The notes: generated from the letters alone by a model not told the origin. DNA of 64,000 nucleotides from Chersky-840 sp963764205 (GCA_963764205.1 CAVXRN010000006.1:1302001-1366000), one strand, 5' to 3'; positions 17,113 to 26,056 are shown, counted from the first letter of the stretch. Numbers and translations are program-made.

Positions 17113-18869
17113 GAAGCCGTGTTCACGGGGTCGAGGCCCGCCCGGGCCAGATCGGCGCGGGCCTGGTCGGCGAAGGCGGCCGCCTCGCGCGCCGCGTCGG
17201 CACCGTCGCGACCCCACGCCGGCGCCAAGAGCTCGGCGATACCCGGCGCCGCGTTCGCGGCGGCGAGGGCGTGGCGCAACACGCTGCGGGTGCGGCGCGC
17301 CAGGACGTCGTCGACGGTCATCGCCATCTCGTGGTGCACCGCCCACAGCGCCTCGACCCGCAGATGGGGCAGGCCCGGGACGAGCGGTTCGAGGAGCTCG
17401 GGCCGGCCCGACGCGGCGTCGAGCACGGCCGGGGTCTCGCCCCCGTGCCGGCCGACCAGCGTCGCCAGGACGTCCGCGTCGAGACCGAAGCGGGCCGCGG
17501 CGCCCGGGGCGCGCAGCTCCTCGAGGCCGGCCGAGCCGTGGATCGCCAACCGCTTGGTCCGGCACCGACCCGCCGTGGCGCGCGACCCGAGGCGCTTCAC
17601 CACGACGTCGACGGTGTCCTCGGCCATCTTCCGGTACGTGGTGAGCTTGCCCCCGGTGACCGTCACCATCCCGTGGTCCGACACTGCGACGGTGTGGCGC
17701 CGTGACAGATCGGCGGTGCGGTCGCTCACGTGATGGCCCTGGGCCGGAGCCAGCAGCGGTCGCAACCCCGCCCACACCGCGGTGACGTCGTGCCGGCCGA
17801 TGGGCTCGGTCACCACCCCGTTGGCGGCGTCGAGCACGTAGTCGACGTCGTCGGGCAGGCAGGCGGGGTCGTCGAGCGGACCGTCCCAGGCGGTGTCGGT
17901 GGTCCCGAGGTAGACGTCGTCACCACCGGGCCACGGCACCACGAAGATCGACCGCCGGTCCTTGGGCACGGGGATGACCGCGGCGACGTCGGCGGGGAGC
18001 TTGGACCGTGGCACGGTGATGTGGATGCCCTTGGCGGGCCGGATCGAGTGCGGGTGCGTCGGCTCGTCGAAGGCCCGCACCTCGTCGGCCCACACGCCCG
18101 TGGCGTTCACCACCACCTCGGCCCGGATCTCGAATTCGGCCGGCGTCGCCTGAGCCTCACCGTCGAGGGTGGCGCCGGCGCCGACCGGCGCCGGGCGCAC
18201 CCGGGCGCCCCGCACCGCACCCGAGGCGTCGGTGACGAGGCCCACCACCTCCGTGTAGTTGGCCAGCACCGCACCGTGGTCCAGCGCGGCCGTGCGCGCC
18301 ACCGCCAGCGTGAGCCGGGCGTCGTCGGCGCGGGCGTCGTAGTAGATGAACCCCGCCACCAGACGATCGGTCCGCAACGTCGGGAGGTGTGCCAGCGCCT
18401 CGTCCCGCGTGATCCGCCGGTGCCGCTTGCCGATGCGCAACCCGCCGGTCACGTCGTAGAGGGTGAGCGCGCTCGAGTAGGTGCGGGCCACACCCTTGTT
18501 CACCAACCCGTCCCGGCCGAACAGCGGGATCAGGAACGGCAGCGGCGCCACGAGGTGCGGCGCGTTCTGGAGCAACCGCTGGCGTTCGTGCAGCGCCTCG
18601 TACACGAGCCGGAAGTCGCGCTGCTGCAGGTACCGGAGCCCCCCGTGCACCATCTTCGACGACTTCGACGACGTGCCCGAGGCGAAGTCGTGGCGCTCGA
18701 CCAATGCGGTCCGCAACCCTCGCGAGGCGGCGTCGAGGGCGACGCCGGCGCCGGTGATCCCGCCCCCGATGACGAGCACGTCGAAGCGCTCCGCCCCCAG
18801 CCGGGCCAGGGCCTCGGCCCGGTCGAAATTGCCCCGCGCCGCGGGGTTCGAGGCACGGGCCGACGGCAC
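17109..18869 (-). CDS. glpD: Glycerol-3-phosphate dehydrogenase (FAD-dependent, GlpA/GlpD family)
   Basis: GlpD oxidises sn-glycerol 3-phosphate to DHAP at the membrane and passes electrons to quinone. The 586-residue protein opens with the dinucleotide fold FDVLVIGGGITGAGVALDAA (about 29-48), followed by the family signature GTSSKSSKMVHGGLRYLQ. Further motifs are VVVNATGVWADEV, VTGGKLTTYRKMAED and the C-terminal helical domain. Length and order are normal. It is the first gene of an operon with the AGPS-like flavoprotein and FGGY kinase. Its stop begins the minicistron relay. Start codon GTG 18869 is the likely one; no strong ribosome site is visible. Confidence 0.95.
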   Translation of the reverse strand: MPSARASNPAARGNFDRAEALARLGAERFDVLVIGGGITGAGVALDAASRGLRTALVERHDFASGTSSKSSKMVHGGLRYLQQRDFRLVYEALHERQRLLQNAPHLVAPLPFLIPLFGRDGLVNKGVARTYSSALTLYDVTGGLRIGKRHRRITRDEALAHLPTLRTDRLVAGFIYYDARADDARLTLAVARTAALDHGAVLANYTEVVGLVTDASGAVRGARVRPAPVGAGATLDGEAQATPAEFEIRAEVVVNATGVWADEVRAFDEPTHPHSIRPAKGIHITVPRSKLPADVAAVIPVPKDRRSIFVVPWPGGDDVYLGTTDTAWDGPLDDPACLPDDVDYVLDAANGVVTEPIGRHDVTAVWAGLRPLLAPAQGHHVSDRTADLSRRHTVAVSDHGMVTVTGGKLTTYRKMAEDTVDVVVKRLGSRATAGRCRTKRLAIHGSAGLEELRAPGAAARFGLDADVLATLVGRHGGETPAVLDAASGRPELLEPLVPGLPHLRVEALWAVHHEMAMTVDDVLARRTRSVLRHALAAANAAPGIAELLAPAWGRDGADAAREAAAFADQARADLARAGLDPVNTAS

Positions 18870-18933
18870 CGGGCCAGCCTGCCACAGCCGGGAACCCGCC
18901 CCGGCCCGGCTCGGGGCGTGCGAGGGATCGCCG

Positions 18934-19422
18934 TCAGCGAATGGGGCTGCCGAAGCGGATCACGTTTCCATCCGGGTCGGTCGTCGAGCCTTCCCGTTTG
19001 CCGTAGTCCTCGTCGCGGGGGCCGTCGACCTCGATCTTCGCCGCACGCCACTGCTCGGCCACCCGGTCGGCATCGTGGCAGTGGATGTAGAGAGCCGCGC
19101 CACCCGGCACCTCGTCTCCCTCGGCCCGGGCAAGGTGGATCGTGAGGCGCAGATCTCGATGAGCGAAGGCATACGCGTCGTCATGAAAGGACGCCTCGAA
19201 CCCCGCTCGCTCGAACCAGGCGACCGAGCGTGCGACGTCGGACACCTTGAAAATCGGCTCGAAGCCCGTGACGAGCCACGTTCCTCTCACGAGCTGCAGC
19301 TGGCCGTCTCGCTGTGCATCGAGCCCGCTGAGACACTCGTGGCAGATGGGCAGGTCAGGGTGCGAGCGCAGCCTCACCCACCAATCGACCGACATCGAAC
19401 AACATGCACACGTCGCAGCCAT
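18934..19422 (-). CDS. VOC (glyoxalase/bleomycin-resistance) family protein with a cysteine-rich N terminus
   Basis: Residues about 52-162 form one vicinal-oxygen-chelate domain (FEPIFKVSDVARSVAWFERA, FAHRDLRLTIHLARA, STTDPDGNVIRFG). The first 35 residues are unusual: MAATCACCSMSV followed by LPICHECLSG, six cysteines that could make a zinc-binding knuckle. Single VOC domains usually dimerise to form a metal site. No ribosome site or hexamer fixes the start, but the cysteine region is in frame and open. The function is unknown; detoxification or antibiotic sequestration is the family norm. It diverges from the fur-type gene. Confidence 0.78.
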   Translation of the reverse strand: MAATCACCSMSVDWWVRLRSHPDLPICHECLSGLDAQRDGQLQLVRGTWLVTGFEPIFKVSDVARSVAWFERAGFEASFHDDAYAFAHRDLRLTIHLARAEGDEVPGGAALYIHCHDADRVAEQWRAAKIEVDGPRDEDYGKREGSTTDPDGNVIRFGSPIR

Positions 19423-19556
19423 GCAGGGTCGACCTCCTCACGTCACCGCACCATCGTCGCCGATCGGGCGCCCTCGCCCGGCCCAGCCGGACCCCGAGTC
19501 GGGGGTCGACCCCGCGTCGGCACGGGAAGTGACAGCGGCACGCCGCAACGCGAGAT

Positions 19557-19600
19557 TTCAACAATGGTTGTCAAGAAACAATCATTGGTGATAGCGTGCT
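19557..19600 (+). promoter_or_regulatory. Promoter and candidate autoregulatory operator of the Fur/PerR-rubrerythrin operon
   Basis: TTGTCA (19568-19573) and TAGCGT (19592-19597) are separated by 18 bp and fit -35 and -10 boxes. Two short palindromes overlap them: ACAATGGTTGT (19561-19571) and CAATCATTG (19579-19587), with centres 17 bp apart. Fur-family repressors usually bind AT-rich palindromes over their own promoter. This is one of the most AT-rich stretches in the window. Confidence 0.55.
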
Positions 19601-19606
19601 CGGGCC

Positions 19607-20068
19607 ATGCGATCCCCCGACGAGCTGAGCGCGCTGTTCCGGGCCCAGGGCCGCAAGATCACCGCCCAGCGCCAGTGCATCTTCCGCGTCCTGCACGGTG
19701 ACGTGTCCCATCCCACGGCCGAGTCGATCCATGCCGCCGCGAAGGCGCAGATGGGGACCATCTCGCTCAAGACCGTCTACCAGACCCTCCACGAGCTGGC
19801 CGCCATGGGAGAGATCGCCGCGCTCGACGTCGGCACGGGCATGACCCGTTTCGACCCCAACGTGGACGGCGTCCACCACCACCTCGTGTGCCGCGGCTGC
19901 GGCAAGGTGCGCGACCTCCACGCCGACTTCTCCGGCGTCACCGTCCCCGCCGGCGCGGACGAGGGCTTCGACGTGGGCGACGCCGAGGTCGTCTTCCGCG
20001 GGCGCTGCCGTGACTGCCGCCCCCGCACCGCGCCGAGGCGCCGGGCCCCGGCCGCCGCCAAAGCCTGA
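19607..20068 (+). CDS. Fur/PerR-family transcriptional repressor
   Basis: This 153-residue metalloregulator has an N-terminal winged helix (about 10-85: GRKITAQRQCIFRVLHGD, ISLKTVYQTLHELAAMGEI) and a C-terminal dimerisation/metal domain with VHHHLVCRGCGKVRDLH. The structural zinc cysteines are in CRGC and CRDC. The rubrerythrin gene directly downstream indicates peroxide sensing (PerR-like), although Fur-type iron control is not excluded. ATG 19607 follows the -10 hexamer by nine bases, so the leader is nearly absent. Palindromes over the promoter suggest autoregulation. Confidence 0.9.
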   Translation: MRSPDELSALFRAQGRKITAQRQCIFRVLHGDVSHPTAESIHAAAKAQMGTISLKTVYQTLHELAAMGEIAALDVGTGMTRFDPNVDGVHHHLVCRGCGKVRDLHADFSGVTVPAGADEGFDVGDAEVVFRGRCRDCRPRTAPRRRAPAAAKA

Positions 20069-20104
20069 CCAGATCCGAACAACCCCCAACCGACGAAGGA
20101 GAAA

Positions 20105-20533
<429 letters not shown>

Positions 20534-20562
20534 GCACCCTCGTCCCAGGAGGAGCACGACCG

Positions 20563-21211
20563 ATGCCGGCCCGGACCCGATCGCTCACGCTTGCCGACAT
20601 CGCCGATCTGCGCGGCGTACGAGCGCGACCGCGACGACTACCGCCGTCGCGTCATCGAGCTCAAGCGCCGTCGGCGCGTGGCGATCGGGCCCATCGTCTC
20701 GGTCGTCTTCGAGAACCGCGAGACCATGCGCTCGCAGATCCAGGAGATGGCCCGGGCCGAGAAGATGGTCTCCGACGAGCAGATCCAGAAGGAGCTCGAC
20801 GTCTACAACGCGCTCATCCCCGAGCCCGGTGAGCTCTCGGCCACGCTGTTCATCGAGCTGACCGGGGACGAGGCGCTGCGCGACTGGCTGCCCCGGCTGG
20901 TGGGCATCGAGCACGCGGTCGTCCTCCGTCTGCCGGGCGTGGACCCGGTCATCGAGTCGGCGGGCGTCGTGGACGGGCTGGCGGTGGAGCAGGTCGTCCG
21001 GGCCGAGCCCGAGGCCGCCCACGAAGAGGCCCTCACCCGGCCCGAGATCACGGCCTCGGTGCACTACATCCGGTTCACCCTCGACCCCGTCCAGGTCGAG
21101 CGGTTCGCGGCCGGCCCGGTGACCCTGGCGGTCGACCACCCCGAATACCACGCCGAATCCCCATTGCCCGACGATGTCCGCTTCGAGCTCCTCACCGACC
21201 TCCGCCCCTGA
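20563..21211 (+). CDS. DUF3501 family protein (one-base frameshift near the start)
   Basis: DUF3501 proteins of about 200 residues are often encoded beside rubrerythrin and an iron-sulfur (CCG-domain) protein; their function is unknown. The N terminus MPARTRSLTLADIADLR begins at ATG 20563 with GGAGGAG upstream. The conserved YERDRDDYRRRVIELKRRRR continues in the next frame from about 20618. Removing one base in the stretch CTGCGCGGCGTAC at about 20607-20620 gives a continuous 215-residue protein ending at 21211. The rest (GPIVSVVFENRETMRSQIQE, MVSDEQIQKELDVYNALIP) is intact. The iron-sulfur partner is absent here. A sequence error is the likelier cause of the shift. Confidence 0.82.
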
Positions 21212-21325
21212 CCGCCTCCCGGCCGCGCCGTCCCCACCTGCGCTTTCGTGGCGGACACGCGGCTTGTCGGGGGCGCGGACGGAGATGGTGGCGGGGCGAC
21301 GGGCTGCCTGGCGGCCGGGGTGTTC

Positions 21326-21354
21326 TTTACACGGTCCCGGCCGTGCGCCATACT
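21326..21354 (+). promoter_or_regulatory. SigA-type promoter of the whiB gene
   Basis: TTTACA (21326-21331), a 17-bp spacer and CATACT (21349-21354) form a near-consensus vegetative promoter. It leaves a 5' leader of about 110 bases, which holds a small hairpin (GGGAC CATT GTCCC near 21380) and an A-rich stretch before the Shine-Dalgarno site GAGGAAG. Confidence 0.55.
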
Positions 21355-21472
21355 TGTCGTTCCGCTGATTCTCCTTTGAGGGGACCATTGTCCCTGGTCA
21401 TCGGGTCATTGGCGGAAAATCCCACGTAGGGTAATAATAAAAACACACAGAGTGCTTGAGGAAGTGACTCCA

Positions 21473-21715
21473 ATGACCGCCCCCTCCGTCGCCACGTGGC
21501 GCAAGCGAGCCGCCTGTCAGGGCGTCGACCCTGAGGTCTTCTACCCGGTGTCCGATGAGGACGCCGAGGAGGCCAAGGTGATCTGCGCCGTATGCCCGGT
21601 CCGCCAAGCGTGCCTCGAGCACGCGCTGGCCCACCGCGAGCGCGAAGGCGTCTGGGGCGGAGCCACCGAGCGGGAGCGTCGTCGGATCCTGAGGCAGCGT
21701 CGCAAGTCGGCCTGA
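21473..21715 (+). CDS. WhiB-family iron-sulfur transcriptional regulator
   Basis: WhiB proteins are actinobacteria-specific [4Fe-4S] regulators that bind the primary sigma factor. The 80-residue protein has the four cluster cysteines: Cys in RAACQGVDPEVFYP, the pair in ICAVCPVRQ and Cys in RQACLEHALAH. The G(V/I)WGG turn (EGVWGGATERERRRI) and a basic C-terminal tail follow. ATG 21473 is chosen because GAGGAAG lies about ten bases upstream; an in-frame GTG at 21452 is less likely. It has its own promoter (21326-21354) with a long leader, unlike the leaderless genes around it. Which WhiB subclass it belongs to cannot be settled here. Confidence 0.95.
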   Translation: MTAPSVATWRKRAACQGVDPEVFYPVSDEDAEEAKVICAVCPVRQACLEHALAHREREGVWGGATERERRRILRQRRKSA

Positions 21716-21737
21716 GCCGACCCTCTACGCTGCCGGC

Positions 21738-22211
21738 GTGACCGGACGCATCTCGCAACGCCTGGCCGCACTGGGCCTGACACTGCACGGGCCGCATCCG
21801 CCCCACGATCCACTCGACGCCGTCGTCGTGCACGGGGACGTGGCCCGTACCTCGGGCCAGCTGCCGCGCATCGACGGCACCCTCACCTGTGTGGGCACGC
21901 TCGGGCGCGACGTCACCGTGGACGAAGGCGCCGAGGCGGCCGAGGTCTGCGCGCTCAACGCCCTGGCGGTCCTCGAGCACGAGCTCGGCAGCCTCGACCG
22001 CGTGGCCCGGGTCCTCACCGTCACCGGCTTCGTGGCCTCCACGCCCGACTTCCACGAGCAACCCGCCGTGGTCGACGGGGCCAGCCGCCTGCTGCATCGC
22101 GTCTTCGGTGACGACGGTCGCCACACCCGCTCCGCCATCGGCGTCGCCGCGTTGCCCCGCGGTGGCGCGGTCGAGATCGAGGTCACCGTGGCGCTGCACC
22201 GGGAGGCGTAG
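21738..22211 (+). CDS. RidA/YjgF family protein
   Basis: RidA proteins hydrolyse reactive enamine/imine intermediates made by PLP enzymes. The 157-residue sequence has the fold's features: VVVHGDVARTSGQLPRIDG near the N terminus, a mid helix AEVCALNALAVLEHELGSLD, VLTVTGFVASTPDF and the C-terminal VFGDDGRHTRSAIGVAALPR, where the Arg lines the active site. It belongs to the longer 'YjgF-like' subgroup. TACGCT at 21726-21731 ends six bases before the GTG start, indicating a leaderless transcript. Confidence 0.9.
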   Translation: MTGRISQRLAALGLTLHGPHPPHDPLDAVVVHGDVARTSGQLPRIDGTLTCVGTLGRDVTVDEGAEAAEVCALNALAVLEHELGSLDRVARVLTVTGFVASTPDFHEQPAVVDGASRLLHRVFGDDGRHTRSAIGVAALPRGGAVEIEVTVALHREA

Positions 22212-22239
22212 GCCGCGGGGGGAGGCGTAGCCTCCGTTG

Positions 22240-23415
22240 ATGGATTTCGATCTCACGCCCGAGCTGTCGGAGCTCCAGAGCGCGGTGCGCCGTCTGGCGC
22301 GCGACAAGGTCAAGCCCCGGGCCCGGGAGATCGACCGCAGCGGCACCTATCCCCAGGACATCTTCGACACCTTTCGTGACGCCGGGCTGCTCGGCCTGTG
22401 CATCCCCGAGGAGTACGGCGGCTCGGGGGCGGGCATCCTCGGGCTGACCGTCGCCATCGAAGAGGTAGCCAAGTACTCCAACACCGCCGCGCTCATGCTG
22501 CTGCTGACCCGGCTGCCGACGGGCCCGGTCATGATCGCCGGGACCGAGGAGCAGAAGCACCGCTACCTGCCCGACATCGCCTCGGGCTCGAGCCGCGCCG
22601 CCTTCGGGCTGTCGGAGCCCCAGGCCGGCAGCGACGTCATGGGCATGCGCACGCGCGCCACCCCCGACCCCGACCGTCCCGACGGGTGGGTGCTCAACGG
22701 CACCAAGTGCTGGATGTCGGGCGTGCGCGAGGCCGACTGGTACACGGTGTTCGCCAAGACGGCCGAGCCCACCAGCCGGGCGCACGACTCGGTCACGGCC
22801 TTCATCGTCGAGCGCAGCTGGCCCGGCGTGGACGTCGGCCGCACCGACCACAAGATGGGCGTGCGCGGTGTCGACACGGGCGAGCTGCTGCTCAGCGACG
22901 TCCGCGTCGCGCCCACCAACGTCATCGGCGAGGTGGGCGGCTTCCGCCTCGCCATGCTGGGGCTCAACTCCATGCGCCCCGTGGTGGCGGCGCGCGGCAT
23001 CGGGCTGGCCGAGGGCGCGCTCATGTACGCCACCGACTACGTGTCCCAACGCGCCGCCTTCGGCAAGACCATCGCCGACTTCCAGGGCGTGCAGTGGGAG
23101 ATCGCCAAGTGCGCGGTGGACCTCGAGGCGGCCCGGCTCCTCACCTACCGCGCCGCGTGGCTGGCGGACCAGGGCAAGTTCACCAAGGAGTGGGTGCCCA
23201 TGCTCTCGGCCGCCAAGTACCACGCCACCGAGCTGGCGGTGCGCGCCTCGGGCCTGGCGCTGCAGTTGCTGGGGGCGGCGGGCTACATGGAGGACCACCC
23301 GACCGAACAGTGGTACCGCGACGCCAAGCAGCTCACCATCGTGGAAGGCACGAGCCAGGTGCAGCTGGGCCTCGTGGCGCGCGGCGTGCTCGACCACGAC
23401 CTGTGGTGGGACTGA
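22240..23415 (+). CDS. Acyl-CoA dehydrogenase
   Basis: This 391-residue flavoprotein catalyses alpha,beta-dehydrogenation of an acyl-CoA. Visible blocks are the N-terminal helical domain (CIPEEYGGSGAGILGLTVAI), the FAD-binding AFGLSEPQAGSDVMGMRT, the beta domain GVRGVDTGELLLSDVRV, RAAFGKTIADFQGVQW and the C-terminal LTIVEGTSQVQLGLVAR, in which Glu of VEGTS is the usual catalytic base. TAGCCT at 22228-22233 ends six bases before ATG 22240, so it is probably leaderless. Substrate chain length is not evident. trpD follows eight bases after. Confidence 0.94.
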   Translation: MDFDLTPELSELQSAVRRLARDKVKPRAREIDRSGTYPQDIFDTFRDAGLLGLCIPEEYGGSGAGILGLTVAIEEVAKYSNTAALMLLLTRLPTGPVMIAGTEEQKHRYLPDIASGSSRAAFGLSEPQAGSDVMGMRTRATPDPDRPDGWVLNGTKCWMSGVREADWYTVFAKTAEPTSRAHDSVTAFIVERSWPGVDVGRTDHKMGVRGVDTGELLLSDVRVAPTNVIGEVGGFRLAMLGLNSMRPVVAARGIGLAEGALMYATDYVSQRAAFGKTIADFQGVQWEIAKCAVDLEAARLLTYRAAWLADQGKFTKEWVPMLSAAKYHATELAVRASGLALQLLGAAGYMEDHPTEQWYRDAKQLTIVEGTSQVQLGLVARGVLDHDLWWD

Positions 23416-23422
23416 CGCGGCG

Positions 23423-24511
23423 ATGGTGAGCGCGACCACCGACGGCACGAGCGAGTCCGCCTTCGCGGCGTTGGGCGGCTGGCCCGCGGTGCTGGGCCGC
23501 CTCGTGGCGCGGCGCGACCTCACGGCGGACGAAGCGACGCTGGCGCTGGGCGAGGTGCTCGCCGGTGCGGCCACCGACGCGCAGATCGCCTCGTTCGTCA
23601 CCGCCCTGCGCAGCAAGGGCGAGACCGTGCAGGAGATGACCGGCCTGGTGCGGGCCATGCTGGACCACGCCGAGCCGCTGCCGGTGCCCCGGCCCGAGGA
23701 CGTCGTCGACACCTGCGGCACCGGCGGTGACCGCAGCCGCTCGATCAACGTCTCCACCATCGCCGCGCTCGTGGTGGCGGGGGCGGGCGCCCGGGTGTGC
23801 AAGCACGGGGGACGCGCCGCCTCGTCCGCCACGGGGTCGGCCGACGTGCTCGAAGCGCTCGGGGTCGTCATCGACCTCGGGCCCGACGGTGTGGCGCGCT
23901 GCATCGACGAGGTCGGCATGGGCTTCTGCTTCGCGCCGCGCTTTCATCCCGCCATGCGCCACGCCATCCCCGTGCGCCGCGAGCTCGGTGTCACGACGGT
24001 CTTCAACTTCCTCGGCCCCCTGGCCAACCCGGCGCGCGCACGCCTGCAGGTCGTCGGCGTGAGCGACCCCGCCATGGCCGACAAGATGCTCGGCGTCCTC
24101 GTGGCCAACGGCGCGCAACGGGCCATGGTCGTGTACGGCGCCGACGGGCTCGACGAGCTGTCGACCACCGGGCCGTCGGCCGTCCTCGAGGTCGGTGCCG
24201 ACGCCGAGGTCCGTCGCTACACCGTCGACCCCGCCGACCTCGGCTTCGCCCCTGCCACCCTCGACGACCTGCGCGGTGGTGACGTCGACGCCAACGCCGA
24301 GGTCGTCCGCCAGGTGCTCGCGGGCAAGAAGGGCCCGCACCGCGACGTCGCCGTGCTCAACGCGGCGGCGGGCCTCGTGGTGGCGGGCGTCTGTGCCGAC
24401 CTGGCCGAAGGGGTGACCCGCGCCGGCGCCGTCATCGACGAGGGCGCGGCCCGCGACGTCCTCGAGAACCTGGCGCGCACCTCGCAGGAAGCGGCCCGGG
24501 CGACGTCGTAG
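23423..24511 (+). CDS. trpD: Anthranilate phosphoribosyltransferase
   Basis: TrpD transfers the phosphoribosyl group of PRPP to anthranilate in tryptophan synthesis. The 362-residue protein has the N-terminal helical domain (DEATLALGEVLAGAATDAQI), the PRPP loop DTCGTGGDRSRSINVSTIAA, the KHGGRAASSATGSADVLEALG motif (usually KHGNR), GFCFAPRFHPAM and VFNFLGPLANPARA. Gly replaces the common Asn in KHGNRAASS. It starts at ATG 23423, eight bases after the acyl-CoA dehydrogenase stop, so the two may share a transcript, although no other trp genes are near. Confidence 0.94.
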   Translation: MVSATTDGTSESAFAALGGWPAVLGRLVARRDLTADEATLALGEVLAGAATDAQIASFVTALRSKGETVQEMTGLVRAMLDHAEPLPVPRPEDVVDTCGTGGDRSRSINVSTIAALVVAGAGARVCKHGGRAASSATGSADVLEALGVVIDLGPDGVARCIDEVGMGFCFAPRFHPAMRHAIPVRRELGVTTVFNFLGPLANPARARLQVVGVSDPAMADKMLGVLVANGAQRAMVVYGADGLDELSTTGPSAVLEVGADAEVRRYTVDPADLGFAPATLDDLRGGDVDANAEVVRQVLAGKKGPHRDVAVLNAAAGLVVAGVCADLAEGVTRAGAVIDEGAARDVLENLARTSQEAARATS

Positions 24512-24592
24512 CCGGCTCCCGCTGCGCCTCTCGGTGGCTCGGGCGCCCGGGTGGATCCGGCGCCCCGGGTGGACCAGCCGCCCGTGGGTGGC

Positions 24593-24874
24593 TCAGGCCG
24601 GGCCGAGGTCCCAGATGGCTTCGAGGTCGTGTCGGCTGTAGGCCTCGAAGGCGACCAGCGTCGTCGTGGACTCGATCCCGGGCAGCGACGCGATGTGTCG
24701 TGTCACGACCTCGGCCAGGTCGTCGTGGTGTCGCACCCGCACGATGGCGATGAGGTCGGCCACGCCGCCGGCGACGGAGAACACCTCGGTGATGCCCTCG
24801 GTGCCCGACAGCTCCTCGCCCAAGGCCGCGATGCGGGCGGGCTCGGCGTCGATGAGCACGAAGGCATGCAACAC
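24593..24874 (-). CDS. Stand-alone Lrp/AsnC ligand-binding (RAM) domain protein
   Basis: The 93-residue protein consists only of the RAM domain of Lrp/AsnC regulators: LHAFVLIDAEPARIAALGEE, then TEVFSVAGGVADLIAIVRVR and IASLPGIESTTTLVAFEAYS. It lacks the DNA-binding helix-turn-helix, like other SraA-type stand-alone RAM proteins that bind amino acids and oligomerise. A GTG start at 24874 is supported by TAGGCT (24882-24887) seven bases upstream, so it should be leaderless. It lies between trpD (convergent) and an exonuclease gene in the same direction. Confidence 0.85.
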   Translation of the reverse strand: MLHAFVLIDAEPARIAALGEELSGTEGITEVFSVAGGVADLIAIVRVRHHDDLAEVVTRHIASLPGIESTTTLVAFEAYSRHDLEAIWDLGPA

Positions 24875-24906
24875 GGCCCCGAGCCTATCCAGCCGACACT
24901 GGCCTC

Positions 24907-25641
24907 CTAGCCGACCTCGGCCGCCCGCTCCGGGCGCACCGCGGGTTTGGCCATCAGGTCGACGAGGTCGCCCAGCACGAAGACGTCGTAGCCCGCGGCG
25001 TGCTCGATGAGCCGGTGCAGCAGGTCTGCGGTGGCGCGCACGTCGTCGAGGGCACGGTGCGAGGGCAGATGCTCGAGACGCAACGCGGTGGCGAGCGTGC
25101 GGAGCTTGCAGTTGGCGACGTCGGGCCGCACCAGCCGGCGGGCCAGGGCCAAGGTGTCGACCACGGTGTTGGCGAGGGGGTCGTAGCCGTTGGCGGCGAG
25201 CGCGGCGTTGAGGAACGACAGGTCGAAGCCCACGTTGTGGCCGACGATGACCGAGCCGCGCACGAACTCGAGCAGCGACGGCAACACGCTCGACACCGGT
25301 GGGGCGCCGACCACCATGTCGTCGGTGATCCCCGTGAGCAGCGAGATGAGCGGTGGCACGGCACACCCCGGGTCCACGAGGGACTGGAGCTCACCCACGC
25401 ACCGGCCGCCGTGGTACTTGGCCGCCGCGATCTCGGTCAGCGCAGAGGTGGCGGCCGAGCCGCCCGTCGTCTCGACGTCGACCACCACGAAGCACACGTC
25501 GAACAGTGGCGTGCCCTCGGGAACCGAGCCCGCCCCGTCGTCGAGCGTGGTGGCCGGGCCCGTGTTCGCTCCGGCGCGGCGGGCGCGCCGATCGGTGAGG
25601 CCGACCCATCGAGCCCACCGTGAACCGGCGCCGATCACCAC
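24907..25641 (-). CDS. DEDDh 3'-5' exonuclease (DNA polymerase III epsilon-like)
   Basis: The 244-residue protein carries the DnaQ-type exonuclease fold with all motifs: Exo I VVVDVETTGGSAATSALTEI (D and E), Exo II VIVGHNVGFDLSFLNAAL and Exo III SHRALDDVRATADLLHRLIE (H and D). The first 45 residues are basic and probably unstructured. TACCAT (25648-25653, read on the minus strand) ends six bases before the GTG at 25641, which fixes the start as leaderless. It could act in proofreading or DNA repair; no polymerase gene is adjacent. Confidence 0.9.
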   Translation of the reverse strand: MVIGAGSRWARWVGLTDRRARRAGANTGPATTLDDGAGSVPEGTPLFDVCFVVVDVETTGGSAATSALTEIAAAKYHGGRCVGELQSLVDPGCAVPPLISLLTGITDDMVVGAPPVSSVLPSLLEFVRGSVIVGHNVGFDLSFLNAALAANGYDPLANTVVDTLALARRLVRPDVANCKLRTLATALRLEHLPSHRALDDVRATADLLHRLIEHAAGYDVFVLGDLVDLMAKPAVRPERAAEVG

Positions 25642-25724
25642 ATCGGCATGGTAAGCACGAGGGTGTTCGCCGACGGGGATCGTGGGCGGCCGCCACCCTC
25701 GGGCCGCGGCGGTAGCGTGGGCCC

Positions 25725-25979
25725 GTGAGCCCGAACCCGAGCCGGTACCGCTGCGCAGCGTGTGGCAACCTCACCCGCTTCGACGTCGTCACCGACCGCC
25801 GCGCCAAGGCGTTCCACCACTACAGCGTGGGCGGCGACCTGTCGGTCGAGGACGTCGAGGTGATCTCGGAGTCCGTGGTCGAGGTGAGCTGCCGCTGGTG
25901 TGGCCACGGCCGGGCCATCGAGGTCCTCGACGCCGACGAGGCCGCGGCGGCGGTCCAGGCGACCGGTCCCCCCGCCTGA
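25725..25979 (+). CDS. Small conserved protein with two CxxC zinc-ribbon knuckles
   Basis: This 84-residue protein begins RYRCAACGNLTRFDVVTDRR and later has VSCRWCGHGRAIEVLDADEA, two CxxC pairs that should bind zinc as a ribbon. The middle part (AFHHYSVGGDLSVEDVEVIS) looks like beta strands. TAGCGT at 25713-25718 ends six bases before the GTG start, so expression from a leaderless transcript is likely, which supports it as a real gene. I do not recognise a named family. It diverges from the exonuclease gene with 83 bp between starts. Confidence 0.75.
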   Translation: MSPNPSRYRCAACGNLTRFDVVTDRRAKAFHHYSVGGDLSVEDVEVISESVVEVSCRWCGHGRAIEVLDADEAAAAVQATGPPA

Positions 25980-26056
25980 GCGGCCGAGGGTTACACCCCG
26001 GTGCGATGCTCGTCATCGATGACACCGACCGGCGGGACGGACCGAAGGGGCCGCAC

